Below are positions 13,419 through 22,705 of a stretch of DNA of 64,000 nt, piece after piece. Both the position numbers and the translations under genes were made by a program. The notes beneath the pieces are model-generated. The model had not been told where the DNA came from, made no database searches, and was given only the letters and a program-made list of their open reading frames with translations. The stretch lies in assembly GCF_902506165.1 (NCBI RefSeq), contig NZ_LR733817.1:5501403-5565402 (forward strand), written 5' to 3'. Position 1 is the first letter of the stretch; every line of letters begins with the position of its first letter. Source of the stretch: Bosea sp. 29B (lineage in GTDB: Bacteria; Pseudomonadota; Alphaproteobacteria; Rhizobiales; Beijerinckiaceae).

Positions 13419-14653
13419 GACTTCCCGACACCGAACGCCAGGCAGCCATGGCCGAAACGTCACTCTCGCTGCCGGGCGGCATCGGCCTTTCCCGTTGGTT
13501 CCTGCGCCGGCTGCTTTCGCAGATCGTCGTTGGTCGGCTGAGCATCGTCACGCCCGAGGGCGAGCGGCTCTGGAGTGGTTCCTCCGAACCGGGACCGCAG
13601 GCGGCGATCGTCCTGAAGAACTGGCGCGCCATGCGCCGCCTGCTGATAGATGGCGATATCGGCCTGGCCGAGGCCTATCGCGACGGCGACTTCACGACGC
13701 CCGACCTGACGGCGCTGATCGAACTCGGGGCGCGCAATGACGCGACGCTGCGCCAGCTCGTCTCCGGCACCTGGCCGGCGCGCCTGCTCAATCGCCTGCG
13801 GCATTGGCGCAACGCCAACAGTCGCGCGGGCAGCCGCCGCAACATCACCGCTCACTACGATCTAGGCAACGACTTCTACCAGCACTGGCTCGACGCGGGC
13901 ATGACCTACTCGTCCGCGCTCTACGAGGCGCCTACGGACACGCTCGAGGCCGCGCAGGAGCGCAAGCTCGACAGGATCGTCGAGATGCTCGCGCTCTCGG
14001 GCGGCGAGCGGGTCCTCGAGATCGGTTGTGGCTGGGGCGCCCTGGCCGAGCGCCTGGCTCGCGAGGGCTGCCACGTCACCGCCATCACGCTCTCCCCGGC
14101 GCAGCTTGCATACGCGCAAAAGCGGATCACTAAAGCCGGGCTGGCGGACCGGGTAGACCTTCGCCTGCAGGACTATCGGGACATTGTCGGCCAGTTCGAT
14201 CGCATCGTCTCGATCGAGATGATCGAGGCGGTGGGACGCGACTATTGGCCGACATATTTTGCCGCGTTGAGCAGCTCGCTGACGGCCCGTGGTCATGCGG
14301 TGCTGCAGTCGATCACCATCGACGACGCTCTGTTCGAGCCGTACCAGCAAGGCACGGACTTCATTCAGCGCTTCATCTTCCCTGGCGGCTGCCTACCTTC
14401 GGTTCCCGCACTGGTCGGCGCGGCGAAAGCGGCGGGGCTGGCCGAGATCGAACGCCTCGAGTTTGGCGTGAGCTACGCCTGGACCTTGAAAGAATGGCGC
14501 CGGCGCTTCCTCGAGCGCTGGCCGCAGATCGCTCCGCAAGGCTTCGACGAGCAGTTCCGCAAGCTATGGGAATTCTATCTCAGCTATTGCGAGGCCGGTT
14601 TCCGAGCCGGCACGATCGACGTCAGTCTGGTTGCCTTGGGCGGGCGCCAATAG
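13415..14653 (+). CDS. cfa: Cyclopropane-fatty-acyl-phospholipid synthase family protein
   Basis: The 412-residue protein is full length for the family. An N-terminal lipid-binding domain (LLIDGDIGLAEAYRDGDF) precedes the SAM methyltransferase core. The core has ITAHYDLGNDFYQHWLD, MTYSSALYE, VLEIGCGWGALAERLA, IVSIEMIEAVG, and FIFPGGCLPS with YAWTLKEWRRRF near the end. It transfers a methylene or methyl group from SAM to cis double bonds of membrane phospholipids. It shares its start with the DUF1365 stop (ATGA). It is the second such enzyme in this island, so the two may act on different carbons or steps. Confidence 0.92.
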   Translation: MRLPDTERQAAMAETSLSLPGGIGLSRWFLRRLLSQIVVGRLSIVTPEGERLWSGSSEPGPQAAIVLKNWRAMRRLLIDGDIGLAEAYRDGDFTTPDLTALIELGARNDATLRQLVSGTWPARLLNRLRHWRNANSRAGSRRNITAHYDLGNDFYQHWLDAGMTYSSALYEAPTDTLEAAQERKLDRIVEMLALSGGERVLEIGCGWGALAERLAREGCHVTAITLSPAQLAYAQKRITKAGLADRVDLRLQDYRDIVGQFDRIVSIEMIEAVGRDYWPTYFAALSSSLTARGHAVLQSITIDDALFEPYQQGTDFIQRFIFPGGCLPSVPALVGAAKAAGLAEIERLEFGVSYAWTLKEWRRRFLERWPQIAPQGFDEQFRKLWEFYLSYCEAGFRAGTIDVSLVALGGRQ

Positions 14654-14806
14654 ATCTCAAGGCGCTTAGCTTCCTCATCGCGCCACAACCGGACATCGGG
14701 CGCCCGCCTGAATGCAGACGTTTGATCCCGCAACAGCGCTTTATTTGGCTGGCCGCAAGCAGTTGCGATTTACGCCTGTCCTTACCCCCGCCTGGCCGTG
14801 GTTGGA

Positions 14807-16135
14807 TCAGTCGAGAAACACGTTGTAGCTCGCAGCCAGGGCCCTGCGCAGTTGGTCCCAATCGGCGTGAGCGAGGTGTGGAATCTCACCGGCCGCATGA
14901 TCGGGCGCCTTCAGCCCCGTTGACGTGGAGATGTGAACAAGAGGACCGGGCGACAGCAGCGCCTTCTTGGCAGCGATGCGCAATGCTGCCAGGCCCGCGG
15001 CCGAAGCCGGCTCGCTCCAGAGACCGTCGAGCGCGAGAGCAGCCTGGGCATCGGCAATGCTCCGATCATGAACCGCAACGGCGAGCCCCCTTGACCGACG
15101 CAGTGCGGCGATTCCGCGGAAACCGCCGCGGGCAGAGCCGATACCGTGAGCAATGGTTTCGGTTGGTTCCAGGGTGCTGGACGAGCCGCTGGCGTATGAC
15201 CGGCCGAGGGCATCCGAGCCCTCGGGTTCGGCAGCAATCAAGACGGGCTCCTCCTTCGCCAAGCCCAGTGCCTTGAGTTCGGAAAAACCCTTGCCGATCC
15301 CGAACAGCAGCTCGCCGTAGCTCGTCGGCACGGACACTGCAGCCGGCACCCGTCCAAGCTCCAGGAATATTTCGTAGGCGATGGTCTTGTAGCCCTCCGG
15401 ACCGAACGGGTGGCCGGTATGGGTCGGCGCCGTGTTGCCGATCAGATACCAGCCGGACCGGGACGAGAGAACATCGAGGAGCGGCCACCGCGCGGCGCGC
15501 GGCATCGCGACAACTGCGGCGCCATGGGCGCGCATTTGCTGCGCATGCGCCTCCGATATGCGGTCGTCGCAGAGCACGATGCAGCGCAGCCCGGCTCGGG
15601 CAGAATAGGCCGCGGCCGAAGCGCCGTGGTTGCCCGACGACGAAATCACCGTACCTGTTGCCCCCGCCGCCGCGGCGGCGCTGACGGTGCAGAGGCTCAG
15701 ACGATCCTTGTGACTCCAACTTGGATTGGCGCTCTCGTTCTTGATGAAGAGCTCGGGCAAACCGGCCCAGGCGGCTGCCCTTGGAGCTGGGACCAGCGGC
15801 GTCGCGCCTTCGCCACAGGACAGGCCCCGCAGGAGCGGCGGCAGCAATGGCGCCCAGCGTTCGAGACCGCTGCCGAAGCCTGACGTGAACAAATCGTCGG
15901 GAAGCCGCTCATAGGCGTAGCCGACCTCGTATGGATAGTGGAACGGCTCGTCGCCGACGCTATCGACATGGGCGACGAACGGTGCAGTTTGCGGATAGAG
16001 CGGCTGCCGCTCTCCGTCGAACATCGAGATCAGAGAGGTGGCCAGCGAGGAAGACGCGCCGACCCAGGAAGGCAGGGCCGTTTGGCCTGCAGGGCCGGGG
16101 GGCGTAGCTGGCCGGCGATCGGCAAAATCGTCCAT
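14807..16135 (-). CDS. Threonine-synthase-like PLP-dependent lyase
   Basis: From ATG 16135 the 442-residue protein is a fold-type II PLP enzyme. The Schiff-base lysine lies in NPSWSHKDR (about K143), the cofactor-phosphate or substrate loop in SSSGNHGASAAAYSARAG, and a later SYGELLFGIGKG segment fits the glycine loop. The family includes threonine synthase and diaminopropionate ammonia-lyase-like enzymes. A biosynthetic threonine synthase is unlikely, because the gene follows an amino-acid binding protein with a gap of 7 bases and sits opposite a LysR regulator. A catabolic role on the imported amino acid is my inference. Confidence 0.8.
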   Translation of the reverse strand: MDDFADRRPATPPGPAGQTALPSWVGASSSLATSLISMFDGERQPLYPQTAPFVAHVDSVGDEPFHYPYEVGYAYERLPDDLFTSGFGSGLERWAPLLPPLLRGLSCGEGATPLVPAPRAAAWAGLPELFIKNESANPSWSHKDRLSLCTVSAAAAAGATGTVISSSGNHGASAAAYSARAGLRCIVLCDDRISEAHAQQMRAHGAAVVAMPRAARWPLLDVLSSRSGWYLIGNTAPTHTGHPFGPEGYKTIAYEIFLELGRVPAAVSVPTSYGELLFGIGKGFSELKALGLAKEEPVLIAAEPEGSDALGRSYASGSSSTLEPTETIAHGIGSARGGFRGIAALRRSRGLAVAVHDRSIADAQAALALDGLWSEPASAAGLAALRIAAKKALLSPGPLVHISTSTGLKAPDHAAGEIPHLAHADWDQLRRALAASYNVFLD

Positions 16136-16142
16136 CCTCCCC

Positions 16143-17168
16143 TCAGCGCAGCGGCAAGGCATAGATCTGGCCGCCGCGCGTCCAGAGATCGTTCTGGCCG
16201 CGCTCGAGGCCGATGCGGGAGCCTTTGCCGAGATTTCGTTGGAAGATCTCGCCATAATTGCCCACCGCTGCGATCATCCGGGCGACCCAGCGCTCGTCGA
16301 GGCCCAGCGCCTTGCCAAGGCCCGGCTCGCTGCCGAGCAGACGCTTGACCGACGGCGGGCCCTTTGCCGCGAGCTCGGCTGCATTGGCGGAGGTGACACC
16401 CATCTCCTCGGCCTCCATCAGCGCGAAGACCGCCCAGCGGACGACGTCGTAGAACTGCTCGTCGCCCTTGCGGATCGCGAGTGCGGTCGGCTCCTTAGAC
16501 AGGCGTTCCGGGAGCAGGACGTAGTCATCGGGCCGCTCGGCCTTGAGCCGCATGCCGATGAGCGGCGTCGAGTCGTTGCTGTAGGCGTCGCAGCGGCCGG
16601 AGAAGAAGGCGTCCTCGACCGCATCGAGCGTCGCGACCGTCACCGGCGAGAAGGTCATGCCATTCGTGCGGAAATATTCGGAGAGGTTGAGCTCGGAGGT
16701 GCTGCCCTGCTGGACGCAGATTGTGGCGCCACTGAGCTGCTTTGCGCTGGTGACGCCGAGCTTGCGTGCGACGATGATCGCCTGGCCATCATAGAACCAG
16801 ATAGGCGCGAAGCGCAGGCCGAGCTGAGCCTCGCGGGTCAAGGTCACGGTCGCTGTTCGCGAGAGCACATCGATCTCGCCGCTCTGCAAGGCGGTGAAGC
16901 GCGTGACAGTGGTGGTCGGCACGAAATCGACCCTGCTCGCATCGCCCAGCACGGCCGCCGCTATGGCCCGGCAGAGATCGGCATAGATGCCGGTCCACTT
17001 GCCCTCGCGATCCGGCATGGTGATACCGGGCGTGCCCTCGGAGGTGCCGCATTTGAGCACCCCGCGCTGCTTCAGCGCATCGATATGCGGTCCGGCCGCA
17101 GCCGATGGAATCGACAACCACAGCAGCCCGGCTGCGAGCGCCGTCGTCTTGAGGAAATCTGCGATCAT
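16143..17168 (-). CDS. Amino-acid ABC transporter substrate-binding protein (AapJ-like)
   Basis: The product from ATG 17168 has 341 residues with a Sec signal (KTTALAAGLLWLSIPSAAAG). It has the family-3 solute-binding pattern of general L-amino-acid receptors: RGVLKCGTSEGTPGI, GKWTGIYADLCRAIAAAVLG, VLSRTATVTLTREAQLGLRF, and later GVTSANAAEL and WVARMIAAVGNYGEIF. GGGGAGG precedes the start. No permease or ATPase gene is adjacent, so it must feed a distant transporter or act as a scavenging receptor. It heads an operon with the PLP enzyme and is divergent from the LysR gene at 17263. Confidence 0.88.
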   Translation of the reverse strand: MIADFLKTTALAAGLLWLSIPSAAAGPHIDALKQRGVLKCGTSEGTPGITMPDREGKWTGIYADLCRAIAAAVLGDASRVDFVPTTTVTRFTALQSGEIDVLSRTATVTLTREAQLGLRFAPIWFYDGQAIIVARKLGVTSAKQLSGATICVQQGSTSELNLSEYFRTNGMTFSPVTVATLDAVEDAFFSGRCDAYSNDSTPLIGMRLKAERPDDYVLLPERLSKEPTALAIRKGDEQFYDVVRWAVFALMEAEEMGVTSANAAELAAKGPPSVKRLLGSEPGLGKALGLDERWVARMIAAVGNYGEIFQRNLGKGSRIGLERGQNDLWTRGGQIYALPLR

Positions 17169-17262
17169 CGGCCTCCCCATTCTTGTTTGGCTGAGGCTAG
17201 GCAGCGCAACGCTATGCGTCCAATATCCACTTACGCCAACTTGATAACGAAAACTGATAGCT

Positions 17263-18168
17263 ATGCAGCATCGGCAGATTGAAGCCTTCGCCGCTGTCAT
17301 GACCAGCGGCAGCGCCTCGCGCGCGGCTGATCTGTTGGGCGTGACCCAGCCAGCGATCAGCCGCTGCATCGCTGAGCTGGAACGCGAGCTCAGCTTCGCC
17401 CTGTTCGACAGGATTCGCGGCCGCATGGTCCCGACCTTCGAGGGTCGGATGTTCTTTCGCGAGGTGGACAGCCACTTCCTTGCAATGGCGAAACTGGAGG
17501 CCGCCGCCGCCCGCATTCGCGATTTCGGCGCCGGCGCACTCAAGATCGCAAGCCTGCATTCGCTTGGAGCCCGGTTGGTGCCCAAGGCCCTGGCCCTGTT
17601 TCAAAGAGAGTTCCCAAGCATCAACGTGACCTTGCAGGTGCAATCATCCAGTCAGGTCAGGGATCTCGTGGCATCCGGGCAATTCGACGTCGGGCTATGC
17701 TCGGAGGAGGTCGACCTCGCTGGCGTCGAGCATCAGCATTTCTCCGACTACTGGATGGTCGCGGTCGTTCCACGCGACCATCCTCTCGCGGGGCGGGCGA
17801 TGATCCGGCCGGAGGATCTGCACGATCAGCCATTCCTGCAGCTTGACTTCGACGAACGTCTGGCGCGCAGCCTCCATGATGCCTTGGCCGCCGCGCAGGC
17901 GAAGCCGCGCGTTGTCGTCGACGTCGAATACTCCGTCACCGTTTGCGCGCTCGCATCAGAAGGTGCGGGGATCGGTCTGGTCAACCCTGCTGCCATCGCT
18001 GGGCTCGACCGGTCAGAATTCAAGGTATTGCGCTTCGAGCCCGCCTTGCATTTCCGCAAGCATCTCGTCTTTCCGCCAGGGCGCCCGCGGCCACAGCTCG
18101 TCCGCGACTTCCTAGGCGTGTTGGCCGAGGTGAGGAACCGTTTTGCGCTCCAACTCGACAACGCCTGA
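17263..18168 (+). CDS. LysR-family regulator, divergent from the amino-acid receptor operon
   Basis: A winged helix-turn-helix at residues 1-60 (GSASRAADLLGVTQPAISRC, then FDRIRGRMVPTFEG) is followed by a type 2 periplasmic-binding-like effector domain. The length of 301 residues is normal. It is transcribed away from the receptor/PLP operon, from a 94-base gap rich in T-N11-A matches such as around 17240-17258, so it probably controls that operon. It is clearly paralogous to the LysR at 18401, with the same SRAA, QPA[IV]SR, AARIRD and LVP signatures, which suggests tandem duplication. Confidence 0.88.
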   Translation: MQHRQIEAFAAVMTSGSASRAADLLGVTQPAISRCIAELERELSFALFDRIRGRMVPTFEGRMFFREVDSHFLAMAKLEAAAARIRDFGAGALKIASLHSLGARLVPKALALFQREFPSINVTLQVQSSSQVRDLVASGQFDVGLCSEEVDLAGVEHQHFSDYWMVAVVPRDHPLAGRAMIRPEDLHDQPFLQLDFDERLARSLHDALAAAQAKPRVVVDVEYSVTVCALASEGAGIGLVNPAAIAGLDRSEFKVLRFEPALHFRKHLVFPPGRPRPQLVRDFLGVLAEVRNRFALQLDNA

Positions 18169-18170
18169 CA

Positions 18171-18225
18171 AGCGCCAGAAGCCGACATTGGAACGTCGCC
18201 CGGAAGTGGACATCCGCGACTTCGG
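18171..18225 (+). repeat. Dispersed short repeat, copy A
   Basis: GCGCCAGAAGCCGACATTGG and the following 35 bases recur with about 80 % identity at 42587-42641 and, more weakly, at 38501-38553. Each copy contains two related halves, CCAGAAGC(G/C)GAC and a second (T/C)GGAAG(C/T)GGAC, about 25 bases apart. All copies lie outside genes. Confidence 0.55.
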
Positions 18226-18400
18226 CCAGCCAGGCAAGGTCTCCAACGACCAGCTTGATCTCCGCCAGCAGCTTCTCGCGCTTGCGGTTCTTGTCATCGA
18301 GCCCCCTCAGCCGATGGTTCGAGGTCGATCTGCACATCGCTGATCGGGATCACACCAGACGGCGTCGACACTCGGCGGATCGGCGTGCTAGCTCCAGAGC

Positions 18401-19306
18401 ATGGACGGGCAGAATCCTCGCGATGCGATAAGCACTCGGTTGATCGAGATTTTTCTGGCAGTCATCAAAGTCGGAACAGTGTCCCGCGCCGCCGAAACGC
18501 TCGGGATCAGCCAGCCAGCCGTCAGCAGAGCGATCGCCGATCTCGAACGAGCCCTGGGTTTCCTTCTCTTCGACCGGGTTAAAAGTCGCATTGTCGCAAC
18601 CCCGGAAGGCATGCAGTTCCTCGCCGAGGTCGAGCTGCACTTCCGCGGAATGGACAAATTGCGCGCAAGCGCGGCGCGGATACGCGATCATGGCGCCGGC
18701 CAAATCCGGATCGGATCGCTCTCTGCCCTGGCATCCGCGCTCGTGCCGCGCGCTATCGGGCGCTTTCGCAGCATTCAACCGAGCATTGCCGTCACGTTGA
18801 TGGTGCTCACCTCCAGGGACATAAGGGACGGTGTCGCGGCCGGTGCGTTCGATCTGGGACTGGCTGCCGACGAGATCGATACCACAGGTGTCAGCTATCA
18901 ACCCTTCGTGTCGCCTGCAGCGCTGTGCGCGATCCCCCAAGGCCATCCTCTTGCTGAATACGATGTCATCCGGCCGCATCATCTGTCAGGCGTGGATTTC
19001 ATCGAGTATGTCCCGGAAGACAGGGCCCGGCAGCGCTTTCATCATGTGATGAACGAGGCCGGCGCAGAGCCGCCTCGGACAGTGGTCGAGACGATCTATG
19101 CCACGACCGTCTGTACGCTTGTCGCCGAAGGAGTCGGCGTCGGACTCGTCCACCCGCATGTTCTTCCTGCGTTGAACATTGCCGGGGTGGTTCTGCGGCC
19201 GTTCGAGCCGGAGGTCAGGATCAAGAGTCTGCTGCTTTTGCCGCTGGGGCGGCCCAAATCCAATCTCGTCAGGGACTTTATCGACTGCCTCATGGTCGCG
19301 CGCTGA
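18401..19306 (+). CDS. LysR-family regulator, tandem paralogue
   Basis: This is a 301-residue LysR protein with helix-turn-helix GTVSRAAETLGISQPAVSRA and the usual two-lobed effector domain (IRIGSLSALASALVPRAIGR). It resembles the LysR at 17263 closely enough to be a duplicate. Same-strand genes for a polyamine-type ABC transporter begin 340 bases downstream, and regulation of that uptake operon is likely from position. The effector is unknown. Confidence 0.87.
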   Translation: MDGQNPRDAISTRLIEIFLAVIKVGTVSRAAETLGISQPAVSRAIADLERALGFLLFDRVKSRIVATPEGMQFLAEVELHFRGMDKLRASAARIRDHGAGQIRIGSLSALASALVPRAIGRFRSIQPSIAVTLMVLTSRDIRDGVAAGAFDLGLAADEIDTTGVSYQPFVSPAALCAIPQGHPLAEYDVIRPHHLSGVDFIEYVPEDRARQRFHHVMNEAGAEPPRTVVETIYATTVCTLVAEGVGVGLVHPHVLPALNIAGVVLRPFEPEVRIKSLLLLPLGRPKSNLVRDFIDCLMVAR

Positions 19307-19645
19307 TCCAAAGGGGCTTTGCCCTGGATATGATCCTGCCCTGCGTTCGGTCCAGGCGTTCTGACCGCCTGTCGAGACAGGCGAAGCCGGCAGCAGCCTA
19401 GGCCTATGACCTGCGGCCGCTGCGAACGAGCGCCGCGGCTATGATGTCAAAGCCCCTGAAGATGCCCTCCAGCGCCGAGCGACCTCAGAGGCGCCTGCGG
19501 TCATAACGAGCACACATAGCCGTATAACCACGCCAAAATTGACCCTATCGCCTTCCCAAGGCGATATCTCCCCCAGGCTGAAACGTCGGCCTGAGTGAGC
19601 AATAATCAATAATACCGCGCATGACCAATGTGCGAGGGGGAAGCT
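19307..19645. other. Leader region of the importer operon, no gene
   Basis: These 339 bases hold no credible open frame and no strong hairpin. The AT-richer part from about 19540 onward (CAATAATCAATAATACC, 19599-19615) is a reasonable place for the promoter of the downstream transport operon, but no clear -35/-10 pair was identified. Confidence 0.4.
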
Positions 19646-20503
19646 TTGTCAGCCACTATGCGCTCATATGCAGGCTTTGTCTCTGGTGAGCATGCCTGGC
19701 CTACACGGAATCGACTGCTTTTAGACCTTCTATGCCTTGCTGGCGCATTGATCATGGCCATCCCGCTGGTGATGGCCGCTTATATGAGCTTCTTCGCCGA
19801 CGGCGTCATCGTCTTCCCACCGAGCGGCTACACCTTTGACTGGTATGCGCGGCTAGCCGAGTTTCCAAACTTCGCAAGCGGCCTCGCGACCAGCCTGAAG
19901 ATCGCGCTGTTCTCCACGGCCGGCAGCATTCTGATCGGCGTGCCGGCGAGCATCGCCTTGGTCAGATATCGCTTCTTCGGACGCGCCGGCCTGAACGTCC
20001 TGTTGCTCGCTCCGCTCAGCGTTCCAGGCGTGGTCATCGGGCTCGGCATCTATATCCAGACGGTCGAGATCGATCGCATCAGCGGCGTTTCCGCGATCGG
20101 CTCTCCGGTCGTCCTGGTCCTCGCCCATCTGCTCATCACCACGCCTTGGGTCATCAGGCTGTGCATCGCTAATCTGATGCACCTCGACAGGTCGATCGAA
20201 GAGGCAGCCGCCAATCTGGGGGCCACGCCACTCAAGGTTCTTCTTCGCATTACACTTCCGATGATGAAACAAGGTGTCGTCGCAGCCGCGTTGTTTTCCT
20301 TCATCGTGTCCTTCGAAAACATCGAACTGACCTTGTTCCTCATCAGCCCCGGCACGATCACCTTTCCGATCTCGGTGCTGCAATACCTCGAATACCGCTA
20401 CGACCCGCTCGCAGCAGCGGTCGTCGTCACCCAAACCCTTGTGATTGGTGCCTTGCTCCTGGCGATCGATCGCTATGTGAAGCTGAGCAGCGTCGTGTCA
20501 TGA
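19646..20503 (+). CDS. ABC transporter permease, PotC/PotB type
   Basis: The protein has about six membrane helices with the binding-protein-dependent permease loop (EEAAANLGATPLKVLLRITLPMM) that contacts the ATPase. TTG 19646 is favoured because GAGGGGG lies 6 bases upstream. ATG 19628 or 19658 are alternatives. It belongs to the spermidine/putrescine (2-TM-domain) importer class. It is unusual that this permease precedes the ATPase and receptor, with the second permease after them. The stop overlaps the ATPase start (ATGA). Confidence 0.87.
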   Translation: MSATMRSYAGFVSGEHAWPTRNRLLLDLLCLAGALIMAIPLVMAAYMSFFADGVIVFPPSGYTFDWYARLAEFPNFASGLATSLKIALFSTAGSILIGVPASIALVRYRFFGRAGLNVLLLAPLSVPGVVIGLGIYIQTVEIDRISGVSAIGSPVVLVLAHLLITTPWVIRLCIANLMHLDRSIEEAAANLGATPLKVLLRITLPMMKQGVVAAALFSFIVSFENIELTLFLISPGTITFPISVLQYLEYRYDPLAAAVVVTQTLVIGALLLAIDRYVKLSSVVS

Positions 20504-21627
20504 CCGAAGCGCACGGAACCTTTCTCGAAATCCAAGGCCTGACGAAGACCTATGGGCCGGCCGTCGCCGTGGACAACGTCAACATCAGCGTCCGCCGCGG
20601 AGAGATGCTGGTCCTTCTCGGTCCCTCCGGATGCGGCAAGACCACGACGCTGCGTCTTATCGCCGGCTTCGTGGAGGGGTCGGCCGGCCGCATCCTCCTC
20701 GAGGGCAAGGATTACGCGAGACTGCCGCCCTACCGGCGGCAAATGGGGATGGTCTTTCAGAGCTACGCGCTCTTTCCGCATATGACGATCGCCGAGAACA
20801 TCGCCTTCGGGCTGCGGATGAGGCGGCTTGCCGCGGACGAGATCCGCTCGCGCGTCGATGACATGCTCGACATGGTCAAGCTGAGGCCGATGGCCAGCCG
20901 GCTTCCGCGGCAGCTCTCAGGAGGGCAGCAGCAGCGCGTCGCACTCGCGCGGGCTTTGGCGATCAACCCCTCTGTGCTGCTGCTCGACGAGCCATTGTCG
21001 AATCTCGACGCCAATCTGCGCCAATCCGTTGCGCGCGAAATCCGGCAGCTTCAGCGGGCTCGCGGCCTGACCGCGCTCATGGTCACCCACGACCAGGAAG
21101 AGGCGATGACCATGGCGGACCGCCTGGTGGTCATGCGTGACGGACGGGTTCAGCAGATCGGCACGCAGGAAGAGCTGTATGAGCAGCCTGCCAATCCGTT
21201 CGTGGCGAGCTTCATCGGTCATAGCAACCTCATCTCCGGCGAGCTCGTCGGGGGCGATCGCCTGCAGTTGCCGGATGGGACGGTGATCCGACTGGCGGCA
21301 CGCTATCAGTCGCGAGGCCAGCACACCCTGGCCATTCGTCCGGAGCGGATCCAGCTCCGGCCATCGATCGATCCGGCCGGCGCCGGCACGAGCGTCGTCG
21401 TGAAGGACGCGACCTATGTCGGCAGCCATGTCGACTACCTGCTCGGCATCGGCGCGGAGACATCGATCAGCGTGCACGATCTGGCAGGGGTGCATCGCAA
21501 TGCCCGCCAGGCTGCCGGAGCGGAATTATCGGTCACCTGGGATGCGATGAACGAGCACCTCTTCGACGAAAGGGATGTTCCGGTCCGTCCGGATCTGGCT
21601 CGGCCGCTGATCAAGCAAGCCGTCTGA
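20500..21627 (+). CDS. ABC transporter ATPase, PotA type
   Basis: The 375-residue ATPase has Walker A GPSGCGKTT, Q-loop MVFQSYALFPHMT, signature LSGGQQQRVALARAL, Walker B LLLDEPLSNLD and switch His MVTHD. They are followed by a C-terminal TOBE/OB-like domain (SFIGHSNLISGEL, then TLAIRPERIQL) typical of MalK/PotA-type subunits. It energises uptake through the two flanking permeases. All catalytic residues are present. Confidence 0.93.
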   Translation: MTEAHGTFLEIQGLTKTYGPAVAVDNVNISVRRGEMLVLLGPSGCGKTTTLRLIAGFVEGSAGRILLEGKDYARLPPYRRQMGMVFQSYALFPHMTIAENIAFGLRMRRLAADEIRSRVDDMLDMVKLRPMASRLPRQLSGGQQQRVALARALAINPSVLLLDEPLSNLDANLRQSVAREIRQLQRARGLTALMVTHDQEEAMTMADRLVVMRDGRVQQIGTQEELYEQPANPFVASFIGHSNLISGELVGGDRLQLPDGTVIRLAARYQSRGQHTLAIRPERIQLRPSIDPAGAGTSVVVKDATYVGSHVDYLLGIGAETSISVHDLAGVHRNARQAAGAELSVTWDAMNEHLFDERDVPVRPDLARPLIKQAV

Positions 21628-21653
21628 AACAGCCAAAAAACATCGGAGGAAAC

Positions 21654-22703
21654 ATGAGCATTTCGTCGATCTCTCGGCGGCAGGCGCTCGGGCTTATTGC
21701 CGGAGCGGCTCCATTGCCCTTCATCTGCGCGCCGGCGGTTGCGGCGCCTGCGCAAGGGCGTGTCGTCGTCAGCACCTGGGGCGGCGACTACGGCGCCTAT
21801 CTGGCAAGCATCATCGAAAAGCCGCTGCTCGCGCCTTCGGGCATCGAGGCCATCCAGGATGCGGGCATCGAGCCGACGCGCATCGCCAAGGCGATCGCAC
21901 AACGCCGGCTTCCCGCCGGCACGATCGACGTCATCTCCGTCCAGGGCCCGGCCGCCTATGATCTCGAACAGGCCGGGATGCTTGAGCCGCTCGATCAAGA
22001 GAAAGTGCCGAACCTCAAACATGTGCTGCCGGAGTTCGCCAATACCTATTCGATCCCGCAAATCTACAGCCCGCAGGTCCTGGCCTATAATCCGGAGCGG
22101 GTCTCGGAGGCACCGACCACCTTCTCCGACATGGAGGCCGATCGCTTCAAGGGGAAGGTCGGCCTGTTCGAGAACAGCTATCTCTGGCTGGCGATGGCGC
22201 TGGCGTTGAAACACAAGGACGATGTCGGCCAGCTGGCGGAGGTCAAGCCTCAGGTCGAGGCCCTGATACGCAATCGCGCCCGCGTCTTCACCTCGACCGA
22301 GGCCTTCGCCCCGGCGCTGAAGTCCGGCGAAATCGACATCGGCCCGCTCTGGTATGCGCGCGTCCTGTTCTGGAAGAAGGCCGGCCTCCCCATTCAGGCG
22401 GCGTTCCCCAAAGAGGGCTGCCTTGCCTATGTCACCAGCCTCTGCGTGCTGAAGAACGCGCCGAACAAGGCCGCGGCCTTCGCCTATCTCGATGCGGCGC
22501 TCGCCCCGGCAGCGCAGCGCGGTTTCGCCGAGAAAATGAGCTACCACCCGACCGTTTCGAACGCGGCGCTCGACGGAGAACTCGGGCAGCAGCTCGCGCT
22601 TCCGAACCCTGCTCCGAAGCTCATCCCGGCGCCCTATCCGAAATTGAGCGCGGTACGCGACGACATCAATGATTGGTGGCGCCGCCTGCTCGAACGAGGC
22701 TGA
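21654..22703 (+). CDS. PotD-like solute-binding protein
   Basis: This is a 349-residue receptor with a twin-arginine-like N-terminus (SISRRQALGLIAGAAPLPF) and cleavage near APAVAAPAQ, so export may use Tat rather than Sec. The mature part starts with GRVVVSTWGGDYGAYL, the usual opening of polyamine/iron-type receptors. It has ITS-like features such as IPQIYSPQVLAYNPERV and IGPLWYARVLFWKKAG. GGAGGAAAC precedes the start. The ligand is probably a small cationic or amide compound. The M24 peptidase at the operon end suggests something hydrolysed in the cytoplasm. Confidence 0.88.
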   Translation: MSISSISRRQALGLIAGAAPLPFICAPAVAAPAQGRVVVSTWGGDYGAYLASIIEKPLLAPSGIEAIQDAGIEPTRIAKAIAQRRLPAGTIDVISVQGPAAYDLEQAGMLEPLDQEKVPNLKHVLPEFANTYSIPQIYSPQVLAYNPERVSEAPTTFSDMEADRFKGKVGLFENSYLWLAMALALKHKDDVGQLAEVKPQVEALIRNRARVFTSTEAFAPALKSGEIDIGPLWYARVLFWKKAGLPIQAAFPKEGCLAYVTSLCVLKNAPNKAAAFAYLDAALAPAAQRGFAEKMSYHPTVSNAALDGELGQQLALPNPAPKLIPAPYPKLSAVRDDINDWWRRLLERG

Positions 22704-22705
22704 CC

